This document shows, in pieces, positions 11,448 through 22,100 of a DNA stretch of 64,000 nt. Under the pieces are notes generated by a model. That model made no database searches and was not told where the DNA came from. It was given only the letters and a program-made list of their open reading frames with translations. The position numbers were made by a program, and so were the translations under genes. The stretch spans positions 44,479,762 through 44,543,761 of the forward strand of contig NC_053042.1 in assembly GCF_003473485.1 (NCBI RefSeq). The letters are read 5' to 3'. Origin of the DNA: Medicago truncatula (Eukaryota > Streptophyta > Magnoliopsida > Fabales > Fabaceae). Each line of letters starts with the position of its first letter. Position 1 is the stretch's first letter.

Positions 11448-12055
11448 TGCTTGCTTTTGTGCTTCTACTTGATTGCTATTCTGTTTTGAGAAATGCCACA
11501 ACTATATGACTTGTTATGCCTGACTGAGCAATGCCTTCAGGTTTCCTATCTTACTGAAGTACCTCTGTTAGCTTAATGCATATATCAATATATCACTCTT
11601 TTTAAAATTTTATATTTAAGGTAGCATGTAATAATCGTAAAAAAAAAAATAGAAAACAAATTTTCAACATGTCACATTATGCCATTAATGAAAAATGCCA
11701 AACATTAATAATTGATAGACATGAAACAAAATTATGTCCATTTGATTTGTGGACTATCTTGTTAGTAGGGAAGACATGTTTTGCCAATTGGCTGGACTAG
11801 TCAATAATATACAGCCATCACTCACAAATATCTTTGTCGTCTTCTTCCCATCTTATGCAGATTCCAAAATATTTCCTTCTCATCCTCCTCCAAGTCCAAA
11901 CAAAGAAACAAAAAAAATTTACTTACTTTCATTATAAAAAAATTGTGCAAATTACATTCCAAAAGGAGGGTTGGAAGCAAAGCAAGAGTACATTCCTTAG
12001 GCAGAACAGAGGTCTCTTGAATATATCTATGTGAATTATTTGATCAGCCTTAGGA
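11448..12055. promoter_or_regulatory. upstream region of DUF4220 copy 2 with NLR-promoter-like block
   Basis: Non-coding. The part at about 11670-11910 resembles the region just upstream of the NLR (about 12530-12740): 'tcaataatatacagccatca' versus 'tcaatagtatacaaccacca', and 'ttctcatcctcctccaagtc' versus 'cttggtcctcttccaactga'. It therefore looks like a truncated second copy of the NLR promoter, facing away from the DUF4220 gene. Regulatory function is inferred only from position. Confidence 0.5.
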
Positions 12056-12195
12056 AGCAAAGTAGGACCACTATTGAATTGAATAGATAAAGTCCTGAAA
12101 CAAACATTTTTCTTACCAGCTAGTAACATTGTTTGTTTTAGTGCTTCTACTTGATTTCTATTCTGTTTGGAGCAATGCCTTTAGGCTTCCTTCTT
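12056..12195 (-). pseudogene. 5'-end remnant of a third DUF4220 gene
   Basis: About 140 bp resembling the 5' end of the two DUF4220 genes. It has the mini-exon complement 'ttaccagctagtaacattg' (first ATG complement at about 12127-12129) with its GTAAG donor, the following intron start, and upstream leader sequence ('gtgcttctacttgatt'). The rest of the gene is absent. It lies between DUF4220 copy 2 and the NLR on the minus strand, so it is the remnant of another divergent DUF4220/NLR pair. Confidence 0.75.
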
Positions 12196-12809
12196 TTGTT
12201 GATAGTGTAATTCTATTGTTAGGTTTAAACATATCATTATTATTACCACACTTTGAAAATTTACATTTAATTTAAATTTTGAATCAAAATAAAGAAAGAA
12301 TGAGCTATTTGATTGCATTTTCGCTGTACATTTAATTATTTTACAGCGATGCTATTTCTTACAAGATACAGAATCACGAAATACACGATACAGTGCAATA
12401 CGGTTATCACTAGTATTATTTTAATTAGGTGTTTGGTGGAAAACACGGTGGTGTCGCTGTTATTCTTGTTTTTTGTGGATTTAGTCTTCGTGGTAACAGG
12501 CATTTCCCATTATAACACAAATTATCACCATGACATGTCATGTCATGAATGAAAAATGGCAGACAATTGTGTTATCAATAAGTTGAGGCCTAAACCTATC
12601 AATAGTATACAACCACCAATAATAACGTTGGTTGTTTTCCCACTCATGTAGTGCAGTTAAGTCACACACCTCTCATTGCTTCCAAAGCTTAAAATATCTC
12701 CTATCTTGGTCCTCTTCCAACTGAGTCCAAAGAAAGCAAATTAGAATTGAAAAAGCATGAGAAAATATTCACTAAATAATAGAGCTTACATCATTAATAT
12801 TACTTGAGC

Positions 12810-15800
12810 ATGGCCGACATTGGAATTTCATTAGCTTTATCAGCCGCCAACGTCGCAAACGGTCTATCCAAAATCCTGATTGAAGAGTATGCAGTGTTGG
12901 GTGGTGGGACAATTAGGCACGTAGAATGGATTGAAAGAGAGCTGAGGTCAATGCAGGGATTGTTGGAACAGGCCGGGCAGCGTGCGTACGGAGAACAAGA
13001 ACAAGAGTTTAATGAGTGGGAAGAGAAGTTGAAGGAAGTTGCTGGTGATGCAGAGGATGTGATAGAAACGTTTGTGATCAAATCGGTGAAAAGGAGGAGA
13101 TGGGGAGTTCTGTATTGGATTGACAAACACAAGGTTGGGAAAGAGTTGCAGAAGATCCGCAGGAGGATGAGAGACATCTCTCAGACTGGAATGAACTTGA
13201 ACACAAATGTCGTCAGTGTCTCTGTTGAAACTCCAGGAAGAGAAGCACCGTCATCAACAACTACCTCAGTTGTGGCCCCGGCAATGGAGAAGCTTGATCA
13301 CATTCTGAGTCAAACTACTATAGTTACGGGTGATGAGGTGGTCGAGATGGTGGAACAAGTAAAAGGCGAACTTGTTGAGCTGCAAAATATTGTGTATAGT
13401 TTGCGGTCAGCAAGTGAAAGAGAATATGTGTGGTTGGAAGAGGTGAAGGAACTTTGCAATTATACTGAAAGTGTTGCAGGTAATTTCATCCTTGTCAAGG
13501 AAAGACGGTCTAAAATGGGTATGCTTAAGAAGCTCCTTTATCTTTCAGCCGATTATGCTTCTGAAAATGAATTTAAAAAACAGATGAAGTATATTGGGAC
13601 TCGAATTGGAGATGCAGTTCACATAAGTTTGACTTACGAAGTTGGTGGACAGTTAGACATGGGAGTGGGATTCAAAAAAACATCCCCTGTACCAGACTTG
13701 TCAATAGAGAGCTGGATAATTCTCCACATCCTATTCCTTTTTGTTTGCCCTGTTATTGTTCTTTCCAAATTCTCAGAACCATCCTTGTTTTTATTGTTAG
13801 TAATCATCTCTCCCGCTTACAAAATTGTTCATGATCGAGGAAGAAAAACATCTAAATCCAGTATGGTGAAGAAGAAGAAGAAGAAGAAGAAGAAATGGAT
13901 GGGAAAGATAAGACGGTTTCTGCGCTTCTTTTTTTCCACTGTTATTTATATCATAATTTTCATCCTGTTTCAGTCTTACCCTGTCATGGGAACGTTCCTT
14001 TTCATCTTGAGTTTTTCACTTACTGAAGTTATTGCGTGGAGTATAAACAAGAATAAGAGATGGAAGAGAAGGGAAATAATAAGGCGGTTTACGCGCTTCT
14101 TGTTTTCCACTGTAATTTATTTACCGATATTTTTCTTGTTTAAGTTTTACCCGGTCCTGGCAATGATCCTTTTCATCTTGGGTTATTCACTTAATAAATT
14201 TATTGCGCGGAGTCTGAAGAAGAAGAAATGGAAGGTGAGGGAAAAAATAAGACAGTCTCCGCAACTTTTTTTTACCACTGTAAGTTATACAGCGATTTCC
14301 AGCCTGATTCTGTTTCACCCTGTCCTGGGAGTGTTCCTTTTCATATTGAGTAATTTACTTTATGAAGTTATTGTATGGACTGTGAATTTATGGAGGTCTA
14401 CAGCCAATAATTTGAAGTGTACGGAAAGATATTTAGCTGTAATGCGTGTGTTTTTGAATGATACAGCCGAAAGTGCGGAAGGCCTAAATACAAGGCAGAG
14501 AGCCTGGGTGGATCAACTGAGAGTCGTGTCTCAAAATGGTGAATTTTTTATTGATGGAGATGCAAAAGGCAAGGGTGGTTGTTTGAGCAGAATTAAGTTT
14601 GCCAAGGATATCAACTGTTTGTTGAAAGAGATTCTTGATATATCAGATAGGAAGGCCATTTATTGCATTGCAAATGTTCAAAGAAATCAACAAGACCTTG
14701 TACCTTTATTGGGCATACAAGAAAGAGATATTGATAATGAAATCATTGTTGAACACGCAGAAAATTCTAGTGCCATGCCAGCAGCAGCCGCCTCCTCCTC
14801 CTCCTCGTATCGGCCTGTCATGGGGCTCAAAGAGAAAGTCCAATCAATCAGAAGGGAAAAGGAATTGATGGATGCGCTGCTTCTGGATGCACAAGAGATG
14901 GGAGAATTGGAGGGAAGATCCAGAATCTGGGTGGAGCAACTGAGAGATATTTCCCTTGAAGCTCAATCTGTCATTAACAAATATGATGCCAAACTGAAGC
15001 ATAAGCCAAATGTCATCTACATTTTTAAGTACTGGACCCGATGTGTTCTTAATAAGAAGGTAGATGGTATCAAAAACAAAATTGAAGAAGCTTCTAGGAG
15101 AAGAAAAGCATATCGTTTGGTGCAAATTCAAAGCCGAGCCGTATCCATGTTTCAAATATTACGTGCAAGGAAGCAACTGCCTTTCGTTGCCAATGACTCC
15201 AGTGTGGTTGGATTTCACGATGACAGACAAGCTCTGATGGCTGAGTTACTGTCAGACGAGAAACGTCGCTGCATTACTTGGATTGTTGGAATCGAAGGCA
15301 CGGGTAAGACAGCACTAGCAAAGTTGATATTTGAAGATAACACTGTTGTAGATCATTTTCAGCATCGCGTATGGGTGTCACTGCCTTCAAATTGTACGAC
15401 AAACCAGTTTGTTGCAGAAATTGGCAAGGAAGCCGCCGAACAAATTACTGTAGAAGAAGAAGTCTTGTCAACTGATTACGTACTCACAACCTTGGCGCAT
15501 ACAAAGTACCTCGTAATTGTTGATGGCATAAAAGAAACTTCTCAAGTATACTTGGATACCTTGAACAGGGCCATACCCGATAGGTCAACGGGAAGCAGAG
15601 TTCTTTTTACAACTCGCAATGCAAATGTATCCCAACATGCAGCAGGTACGATCTTTGTTCACCCACTGCAGTTACTAGATGATGAAACTAGTTGGCTGTT
15701 GTTCACAAGACATTTGAAGGTGGACATTCACCCCGAGTCAGAAACAGAACTTATCAAGGTTGGAAAAGAAATTGTAATGAAATGTGGGGGGCTGCCATCA

Positions 15801-17477
15801 CAAATATTGAAAATGAGTGATTTTCTTTCGCATAAAGATGTTACACATGAGGAGTGGTCAAGAGTATTGCGGGGTGAGCAGCTCAATGAATATCAAATAC
15901 AAAGTTGGTCTGGAATGCTCGACACAATTAATAATAACTTACCTTCTTATCTGAGAAGATGTCTATTTTACTTTGTGATATTCCCTGCTGAATTTGGGAT
16001 CCCTGTCAGAAGGTTGGTTGTTTTGTGGGTTGCCGAGAGTCTGGTTCATCAGACAGAAGATGACGAAATGCCGCCAGAGCTAGTTGCAGAAAGGTACTTG
16101 ACAGAGTTGATAGATCGGAACATGGTCCAAGTTTCCAAGAGAAAGCGCAATGGAAAGGTGAAAACATGTCGTCTCCCTAGTGCTTTGCGACAACTCTGGT
16201 TGACAAAGGCTAATGAGTCTAGATTTCTACATGGCCGTCAATCTTCCACGGATTCGAATGAAGATCCAAAGAAGTCCATTATTCGCCGGGTTGCAGATCA
16301 TCTTGATAAAGATGATATCTGGAATGATCATATTCATGGCGACATTACTGATTCAACTTCCCTTAAAACCTACTACAAGGACGTTCTCTCCTTTCTTTCC
16401 TTTGATACTCAAGAGGGGAGTAAACCTGGGCATCAAGTAGGTAGCTTTCTCAAGGGATGTATTTCAAGTGATTGCTTCTTGCTCCTTCGTGTGCTTGATC
16501 TTGAACGCGTTTACAAGCCTAAGTTGCCTAATCGCATAGCAAGACTTTCACGGCTAAGGTATCTTGGCTTGAGATGGACTTACTTAGAGTCACTTCCATC
16601 ATCTATAAGCAAGTTGTTGAAGCTACAGACTCTTGATCTCAAACATACTTATATTCATACTCTACCTAGCTCAATATGGAAGATGGAACTCAGACACTTG
16701 TTCTTGAGCGAGACTTTCCGAAGCAGATTTCCACCTCAACCAAAAGGTAATTCTCTATCTGACCTCCAAACTTTGTGGGGACTGTTTGTAGATGAGAAGA
16801 CTCCAGTGAAGGATGGCTTGGACAGATTGGTCAATATCACAAAATTGGGATTAGCATGCCAATCAATGTCACTAAACCAAGAGGCAATGATAGCTCAACT
16901 TGACACGGTAGCAGACTGGATTACGAAACTAGAACACCTTCAATCGTTGAGACTGAAATCAAGAGATGAAGAAGGTCGACCTTGGAATTTACACTTGAAG
17001 TCCTTGGAAAATAACATAAATCTCACAGACATGTATTTGCTGGGAAGATTGAGCAGTTCATCTATTCTGTCTCAATTCCCTCTGAGCCTCGTTGAACTTA
17101 CCCTATCACATTCGGAACTAGAGGATGATCCCATGATACTTTTGAAAGATTTTCCACATCTTCGAACACTGTGTTTACTCGCAGAGTCATACGTGGGCAC
17201 AACTGTGGTTTGCGAATCTCAAAGCTTTCCTCAGCTTCATGTCTTAAAATTTTGGAAGCTGCAGCATTTGGAGGAAATTAAGATAGATCCAGGAGCACTC
17301 CCATGTCTAAGACAACTGGAAATCAGATCGTGTCCAAACATGCAAATGCTTCCTGATGGACTAAAGCATGTCAACACTCTGCTTGAATTGAAGTTAACAA
17401 ACATGCCAATGAAAATCAATGTTGAGGCGCATAACATCCCAACCAATTGTCAAGTCGTCCAAACTAAATTTCAGTAG
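12810..17477 (+). CDS. coiled-coil NLR with four CC-like blocks and a tandem membrane-hairpin region
   Basis: Intracellular immune-receptor family protein of 1555 residues in one uninterrupted exon. The start is the ATG of MADIGISLALSAAN; a further 3'-UTR intron is likely after the stop (donor near 17509, 'catggtgagt'). Order: Rx-N-like CC1 at about 1-128 with 'GDAEDVIETF'; CC2 at about 160-275; a hydrophobic hairpin at 301-337; a lysine run encoded by (GAA)n; three repeated hydrophobic hairpins at about 363-417, 418-473 and 474-528; CC3 at about 535-640; CC4 at about 668-775; NB-ARC at about 800-1130; LRRs from about 1215 to the end. NB-ARC motifs are P-loop GIEGTGKT (827-834), kinase-2 LVIVDGI (901-907, second Asp replaced by Gly), RNBS-B GSRVLFTTR, GLPL CGGLPSQIL (992-1000) and RNBS-D CLFYFVIFP. 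The MHD position reads LPS in 'TCRLPSALRQLW'. NLRs are usually 850-1100 residues. The length, the CC multiplication and the polytopic segment are all unusual. Membrane insertion is inferred from hydrophobicity. Confidence 0.92.
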   Translation: MADIGISLALSAANVANGLSKILIEEYAVLGGGTIRHVEWIERELRSMQGLLEQAGQRAYGEQEQEFNEWEEKLKEVAGDAEDVIETFVIKSVKRRRWGVLYWIDKHKVGKELQKIRRRMRDISQTGMNLNTNVVSVSVETPGREAPSSTTTSVVAPAMEKLDHILSQTTIVTGDEVVEMVEQVKGELVELQNIVYSLRSASEREYVWLEEVKELCNYTESVAGNFILVKERRSKMGMLKKLLYLSADYASENEFKKQMKYIGTRIGDAVHISLTYEVGGQLDMGVGFKKTSPVPDLSIESWIILHILFLFVCPVIVLSKFSEPSLFLLLVIISPAYKIVHDRGRKTSKSSMVKKKKKKKKKWMGKIRRFLRFFFSTVIYIIIFILFQSYPVMGTFLFILSFSLTEVIAWSINKNKRWKRREIIRRFTRFLFSTVIYLPIFFLFKFYPVLAMILFILGYSLNKFIARSLKKKKWKVREKIRQSPQLFFTTVSYTAISSLILFHPVLGVFLFILSNLLYEVIVWTVNLWRSTANNLKCTERYLAVMRVFLNDTAESAEGLNTRQRAWVDQLRVVSQNGEFFIDGDAKGKGGCLSRIKFAKDINCLLKEILDISDRKAIYCIANVQRNQQDLVPLLGIQERDIDNEIIVEHAENSSAMPAAAASSSSSYRPVMGLKEKVQSIRREKELMDALLLDAQEMGELEGRSRIWVEQLRDISLEAQSVINKYDAKLKHKPNVIYIFKYWTRCVLNKKVDGIKNKIEEASRRRKAYRLVQIQSRAVSMFQILRARKQLPFVANDSSVVGFHDDRQALMAELLSDEKRRCITWIVGIEGTGKTALAKLIFEDNTVVDHFQHRVWVSLPSNCTTNQFVAEIGKEAAEQITVEEEVLSTDYVLTTLAHTKYLVIVDGIKETSQVYLDTLNRAIPDRSTGSRVLFTTRNANVSQHAAGTIFVHPLQLLDDETSWLLFTRHLKVDIHPESETELIKVGKEIVMKCGGLPSQILKMSDFLSHKDVTHEEWSRVLRGEQLNEYQIQSWSGMLDTINNNLPSYLRRCLFYFVIFPAEFGIPVRRLVVLWVAESLVHQTEDDEMPPELVAERYLTELIDRNMVQVSKRKRNGKVKTCRLPSALRQLWLTKANESRFLHGRQSSTDSNEDPKKSIIRRVADHLDKDDIWNDHIHGDITDSTSLKTYYKDVLSFLSFDTQEGSKPGHQVGSFLKGCISSDCFLLLRVLDLERVYKPKLPNRIARLSRLRYLGLRWTYLESLPSSISKLLKLQTLDLKHTYIHTLPSSIWKMELRHLFLSETFRSRFPPQPKGNSLSDLQTLWGLFVDEKTPVKDGLDRLVNITKLGLACQSMSLNQEAMIAQLDTVADWITKLEHLQSLRLKSRDEEGRPWNLHLKSLENNINLTDMYLLGRLSSSSILSQFPLSLVELTLSHSELEDDPMILLKDFPHLRTLCLLAESYVGTTVVCESQSFPQLHVLKFWKLQHLEEIKIDPGALPCLRQLEIRSCPNMQMLPDGLKHVNTLLELKLTNMPMKINVEAHNIPTNCQVVQTKFQ
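13867..13894 (+). repeat. (GAA)n trinucleotide run coding for polylysine
   Basis: A run of AAG/GAA triplets inside the NLR reading frame gives about ten lysines just before the first hairpin repeat. It is in frame, and the positive charge next to a hydrophobic segment would favour a cytosolic side by the positive-inside rule. Confidence 0.85.
13896..14393 (+). repeat. three in-frame tandem repeats encoding membrane hairpins
   Basis: Three coding units of about 165-168 bp start at 13896, 14061 and 14229 inside the NLR. Each encodes a basic lead (W + K/R-rich), a first hydrophobic stretch ('FSTVIYIIIFILF', 'FSTVIYLPIFFLF', 'FTTVSYTAISSLI'), a turn with YPV/HPV, a second hydrophobic stretch containing 'LFILS/G', and an end near 'I(A/V)(W/R)(S/T)'. 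A more divergent hairpin precedes them at about 13704-13823. The repeats are diverged at DNA level but keep frame and hydrophobicity. Confidence 0.85.
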
Positions 17478-19183
17478 AATAATATATTTCCATCATTGCA
17501 CAGCATGGTGAGTACTCAGTTGCCTCGTTTTTTATATGTTTGCTCTCTTTATCCTTCACTCTCAATTGACACCCAATACTGTAGTTTAATTATGTAAAAT
17601 ACTCTTGGCGTGGCAGTGAGCTGTGGTCATATATCTACTGTGGATTGGTCTGAAGGAAGCCTCAATTGGATTCAACAAACTTCGTCAACTTAATTGCTTA
17701 TAGTGCAAATGAAACTACTATTCACATGTTGCTGTGGAACAATAAAGGATGGTTTTGAGTTTGGTTCTTTGTTTGAAGTGTGTGTGAATTGTAAATTTTG
17801 TTTATGGACTTATAATTTGTATTTTGACATTGTGTTGTGGAATCATAATATTGTGTTGTGTGTGAAGAATATTTGTATTTGAAAAAGTTATTTTCCTAGA
17901 CTGTTATTATTAATGGAGCTGTTGTCCTGATTTCTGTGTGGAGTTTTAAATACTGATTGATGAGTGAAGGAACTCAAATTTTGAATTGAGCATTTCTTTA
18001 TCTACATTATGTCAATTTTTTGATCTGCATGAACCGTGCAATCAAATGTGTAGAGGCTGCCTGTAGTGGATGACCACTTTGGTTTGTTGGTGCCTTAAAG
18101 AAAAATAACCTGCTTGCTGCAGCAGCTTAAAAAGGCATTGGTTTCTAGCATACCATAATGCATTATTATCTTAACGCATTTAATACTATTCTCTTTAAAT
18201 TATGAGCAGGTCCTCTATATATTCTTTGTTACTATTTACCAGTGCTTCTATTCTATGGACCTTCACCACATATTTTCAACTTTCAGTATCATACAATCAG
18301 TTTCGTTAAAAGTTCATTGATACTTTTCTATCACAAATCATACCAGAAGCATTCCTCTATTTCCTTAAGCTTAAACCATGGGATATGTTGCATGTTCACC
18401 ACTAAATTGATTTTACAGTTCATTGATAAAATATAATGGACAAACAAACCGGTAAATATTTATGTAGTCGAAATTGGTCAGAGAATTCTCAGCTGGAAGA
18501 TTTTCAGGATGTGTATAGCAAATGCCTTGTCCTTCCATTGTTGTTACCACTCGTCGATAAACATGTGCGGCTTTGTGCTCTCAACACCACATTTGTGCAT
18601 CTTCTTTTTTTGTGGTGGCCGGGTTCGAACCCCGACCTTGCATATATTATGCTTTGTCCATACCAACTAAACTAGGCTCACGAGAACCACATTTGTGCAT
18701 CTAAAAATGCCCGAAAAATAAAATTTACATAAAATATATTTTGAAAAAATATTAATTTTTAAAAATGTCACATTCTTAAAGTTCGCTTTAAGTTTTAGTA
18801 TTGGTTGAAAACGGACTTGGACAAAGAATCATATCATTAACTAAGTACTTAAAGAACTAAAAGCCTTAAAATGTTTTACGTATAAACTATAAACTATCTT
18901 TGAGAACTTAGGAAAATAAACTAAAAAAAACTTTATGAACATGTTAAAATTTGTTTTCATAAGTTGTGACAAACAATCTTGTAAATATTTGGCAATATAT
19001 AAATTCAAATAAATCAATTCAAATTCACCCTAAAACTTAATGAAAATACTTTTATAAGCTTAGTTTGAAAGGTTTTTGACTTTTTGTGAATGAGTAGATA
19101 TTTTGATTACACGCAAAGACAACAAAGAGAAATGAAAGTACATGCTTCACTCACTCATCTCACAACAAACACAAGAAAGAAAA
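17478..19183. other. NLR 3' region and pullulanase upstream region
   Basis: Contains the probable 3' UTR of the NLR (with an intron beginning near 17509), a SINE at 18603-18685, and AT-rich sequence up to the pullulanase start. No further gene is supported. The frames at 17694-17882 and 18242-18675 lack recognisable domains. Confidence 0.5.
18603..18685 (-). mobile_element. short tRNA-derived SINE
   Basis: Perfect 17-bp target duplication ACCACATTTGTGCATCT at 18586-18602 and 18686-18702. Read on the minus strand, the insert begins 'cgtgagcctagtttagttgg' (A-box region), has B-box 'ggttcgaaccc' and ends with an A-rich tail. It is only about 83 bp, essentially a tRNA-like head plus tail. Confidence 0.88.
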
Positions 19184-22100
19184 ATGCTTCGTTTAACATC
19201 ATCACCATTTTCACTTTCTTTCCCTTCAATTTCCAACCTCAATCTTCTTCCATCATTCCCTCCTACTTCACTGTTCTACCTTCCTTCTTCATCTACTACT
19301 TTCCACACTACTTCACTTCGCATTCACACCCCACCCCCTCTTTCTTCTTCCCTTTCTTCTTTCTCTGTCGATCAAACTACTTCCATCTCTCAGGTTTATT
19401 CAAACACACACTTTTTTGCCTCTGCATTTATCATTGTTTCTTTCATTCCTGAATACAAATCCTTTTTTTAATTGGGATTTCTAACTTTTGTTTTAATTAT
19501 GATGGCCCAGATGCAGGATAATTTGTTATTGTACTCAAGAGCTTATTGGCTCACTCAATCGCTTATTGCTTGGAATGTTGATCATCATCAAAATGGGATT
19601 TGTTACCTACTTTCCAGTAAAGATGCTTCTTTGAACATTTCTAATTCTCAAATTCAAGGTTATATTTTCTGAATTTCTACTTTCTTTTCAGCTTGTAGTG
19701 TATGTATGTAGCACCGATACTTTAGATTGAAGGCCGGTCATATGTGGTTGCATTTAGTGTATGTTTGGTTCTGTTTTGACAAGAATTAATTTTGAGTGAA
19801 TTGATTCTGACTTATAGTTAGTTGCAAAAAAAAGTGATTTGTGTTTGGGTACATTAAGTTGAATTATAAATTTGTGTGTTAATCAATTCTTGAATCAAAA
19901 GCTACAAATACTAGCTTTAAGTAGAATTGTTTTTAGTCTATAAAATTGATTTCTCAAAAAAATGTCAAATATAATTTTATAGAGTGTAAATTGCTTTTGA
20001 CATTTGAAAAGCACTTTTATGGCATCTAAAAGTGAAAACAAACACCCTCTTAATCCATTTCCATCATCTCAAACTATTACGAGCGTCCATTTGTCTCTGT
20101 TAGTGATTCATAATTTCTAGTTTTTTTGGTGCGTGACAAAAGATATTCTATTTTTTTTCATTTATAATTGATTACAAATGTTCATTGACTCTTTCTATCT
20201 GTAATTGATAGGCGAGGATTTGAAAATCAAGCTTCAAGAGGATAAGGCTGGCCTTCCTGCAAATGTAATACACGCTTTTTAGTCTGTATCATCTCTATGA
20301 TTTTTCAAAATAGCAAGCACTGCTAAATACCTCTGATTGCTTTTAGGAATAGACAGTCAATTTAGTCCATAAACTATCGCTCTCTCACCAATTTGGTTCC
20401 TAAACTATTAAAATCAACTAAAAAGTCCCTAAAATATATTCCCATGGTTTAATACCTCAAATAACCCCTATAAGTTGGGAAAGGTATGAAAGTAGCCCCT
20501 GTAAAATAAAAAACACAAATTTCACCCTGTAATTTTGGATTCTTCATATTTTAACCCTTTATGGGGGATATTTTCAGACCTCACCCAAATTACAGGGGCT
20601 ATTTGAGGCATTAACCTGATTCTCGTCCATCAATTTGGTCGCTCAGTTAACTGGTTTAGGGACCAAATTGATGGAGAGGAGAATAGTATAAGGACCTTTT
20701 AGTCGATTTTAATAATTTAGTGACCAAATTGGTGAAACAATGATAGTTTAGGGACTAATTGTTTATTCTTCTTTTTGACAATGTGGTGGCTTTTGAACAA
20801 GCACTATTTAGTTACTTCTGCAAACTTTGTGTTTATAGGTGGTGGAGAAATTTCCACACATTCGAGGTTACAAAGCTTTCAATCTGCCTCCCGGTTCCGA
20901 TATTAAATCTCTTCTTAAATCCCAGTTGGCGGTTGTTATTTATGATTGTAAGTACTGGCTGTCTTCAATAACACATAGGAGTATATTTAAAAGTTATAGG
21001 ATAGCATATTGTTAGTAATCCCACCTTAAGTGCAATCTGCCCCTAGTTGCCTTGTGTTGGCTTGACTTTGAGGGGGTGGATTTAGTCTCACATCGGTTAG
21101 ATAGGACTCTTGATAAGAGTTTATAAAGAGGAGGCACTCCTCGCCTTACAAGCCGGTTTTGTAAGGATGTGTTAGACCCCAAATTTCTACACATATATTT
21201 GTGTTCAGAAGCACTTTTATTAGCATAGTTTAGTTAATTTCTAAACTATGCTGCACTAGATTGTGTAGAATGAAAACTCTATGCGGCATGTGCTTTGCAC
21301 TATATTTGATGATATTTAGGCTTATATCATTGTATTCTTGTGTAAATGTGGGACGAAGAAGTGCCTTGTAGTCATTAGTTTCTACTAACAACATTTCCTT
21401 TCATGATTTTGCTCAGCTGATGAGAAATGCAGAGACTGTACTGGTTTGCAGTTACCTGGTGTTTTAGATGAGCTTTTTTCATATAATGGTCCACTCGGTG
21501 CACTTTTCTCAGAGGAAGCTGTATCACTTTACTTGTGGGCGCCTACCGCTCAAGTATATTTTCTTCCACTGAAATAACATAAAATTCCTATGGACACTCT
21601 CTTCAACCTTATCTTAATATTAAGATAGATCTTTGCACATTATTTTTGGGTGAAAACAGTCGGTGCGTGCTTACATCTATAAGCACCCATCAGGAGATGA
21701 TCCCATAGAAATTGTTCCTCTTGAGGAGGAACACGGTGTTTGGAGAACTAAAGGGCCAAAAAGTTGGGAGGGTTGTTACTATGTTTATGAAGTATGTGTA
21801 TACCACCCGAGCACTTCGCGGGTTGAAAAATGCTATGCTAATGATCCATATGCTAGAGGGTATGCTTAGTTTTCCTTCAATTGTCTATTCCAAATTATTT
21901 CTATAATCTAGATCTTAAGTGATTAAATACAAAATTCAATTTCCCAAATGATTTGTTGTTTTAACCTCTTCTTTTTGTGTATTAAGCAGACTTTCATCAG
22001 ATGGCAGGCGGACTTTTCTGCTTAATCTTGACTCCAATGAGTTGAAACCTGATAGATGGGAAAATCTGGCAGATGAGAAACCCATTTTACATTCTTTCTC

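Noticed and set aside
12800-13177. Minus-strand frame of 125 codons opposite the NLR start
   Set aside because: It is antisense to a well-supported coding region and has no domain similarity.
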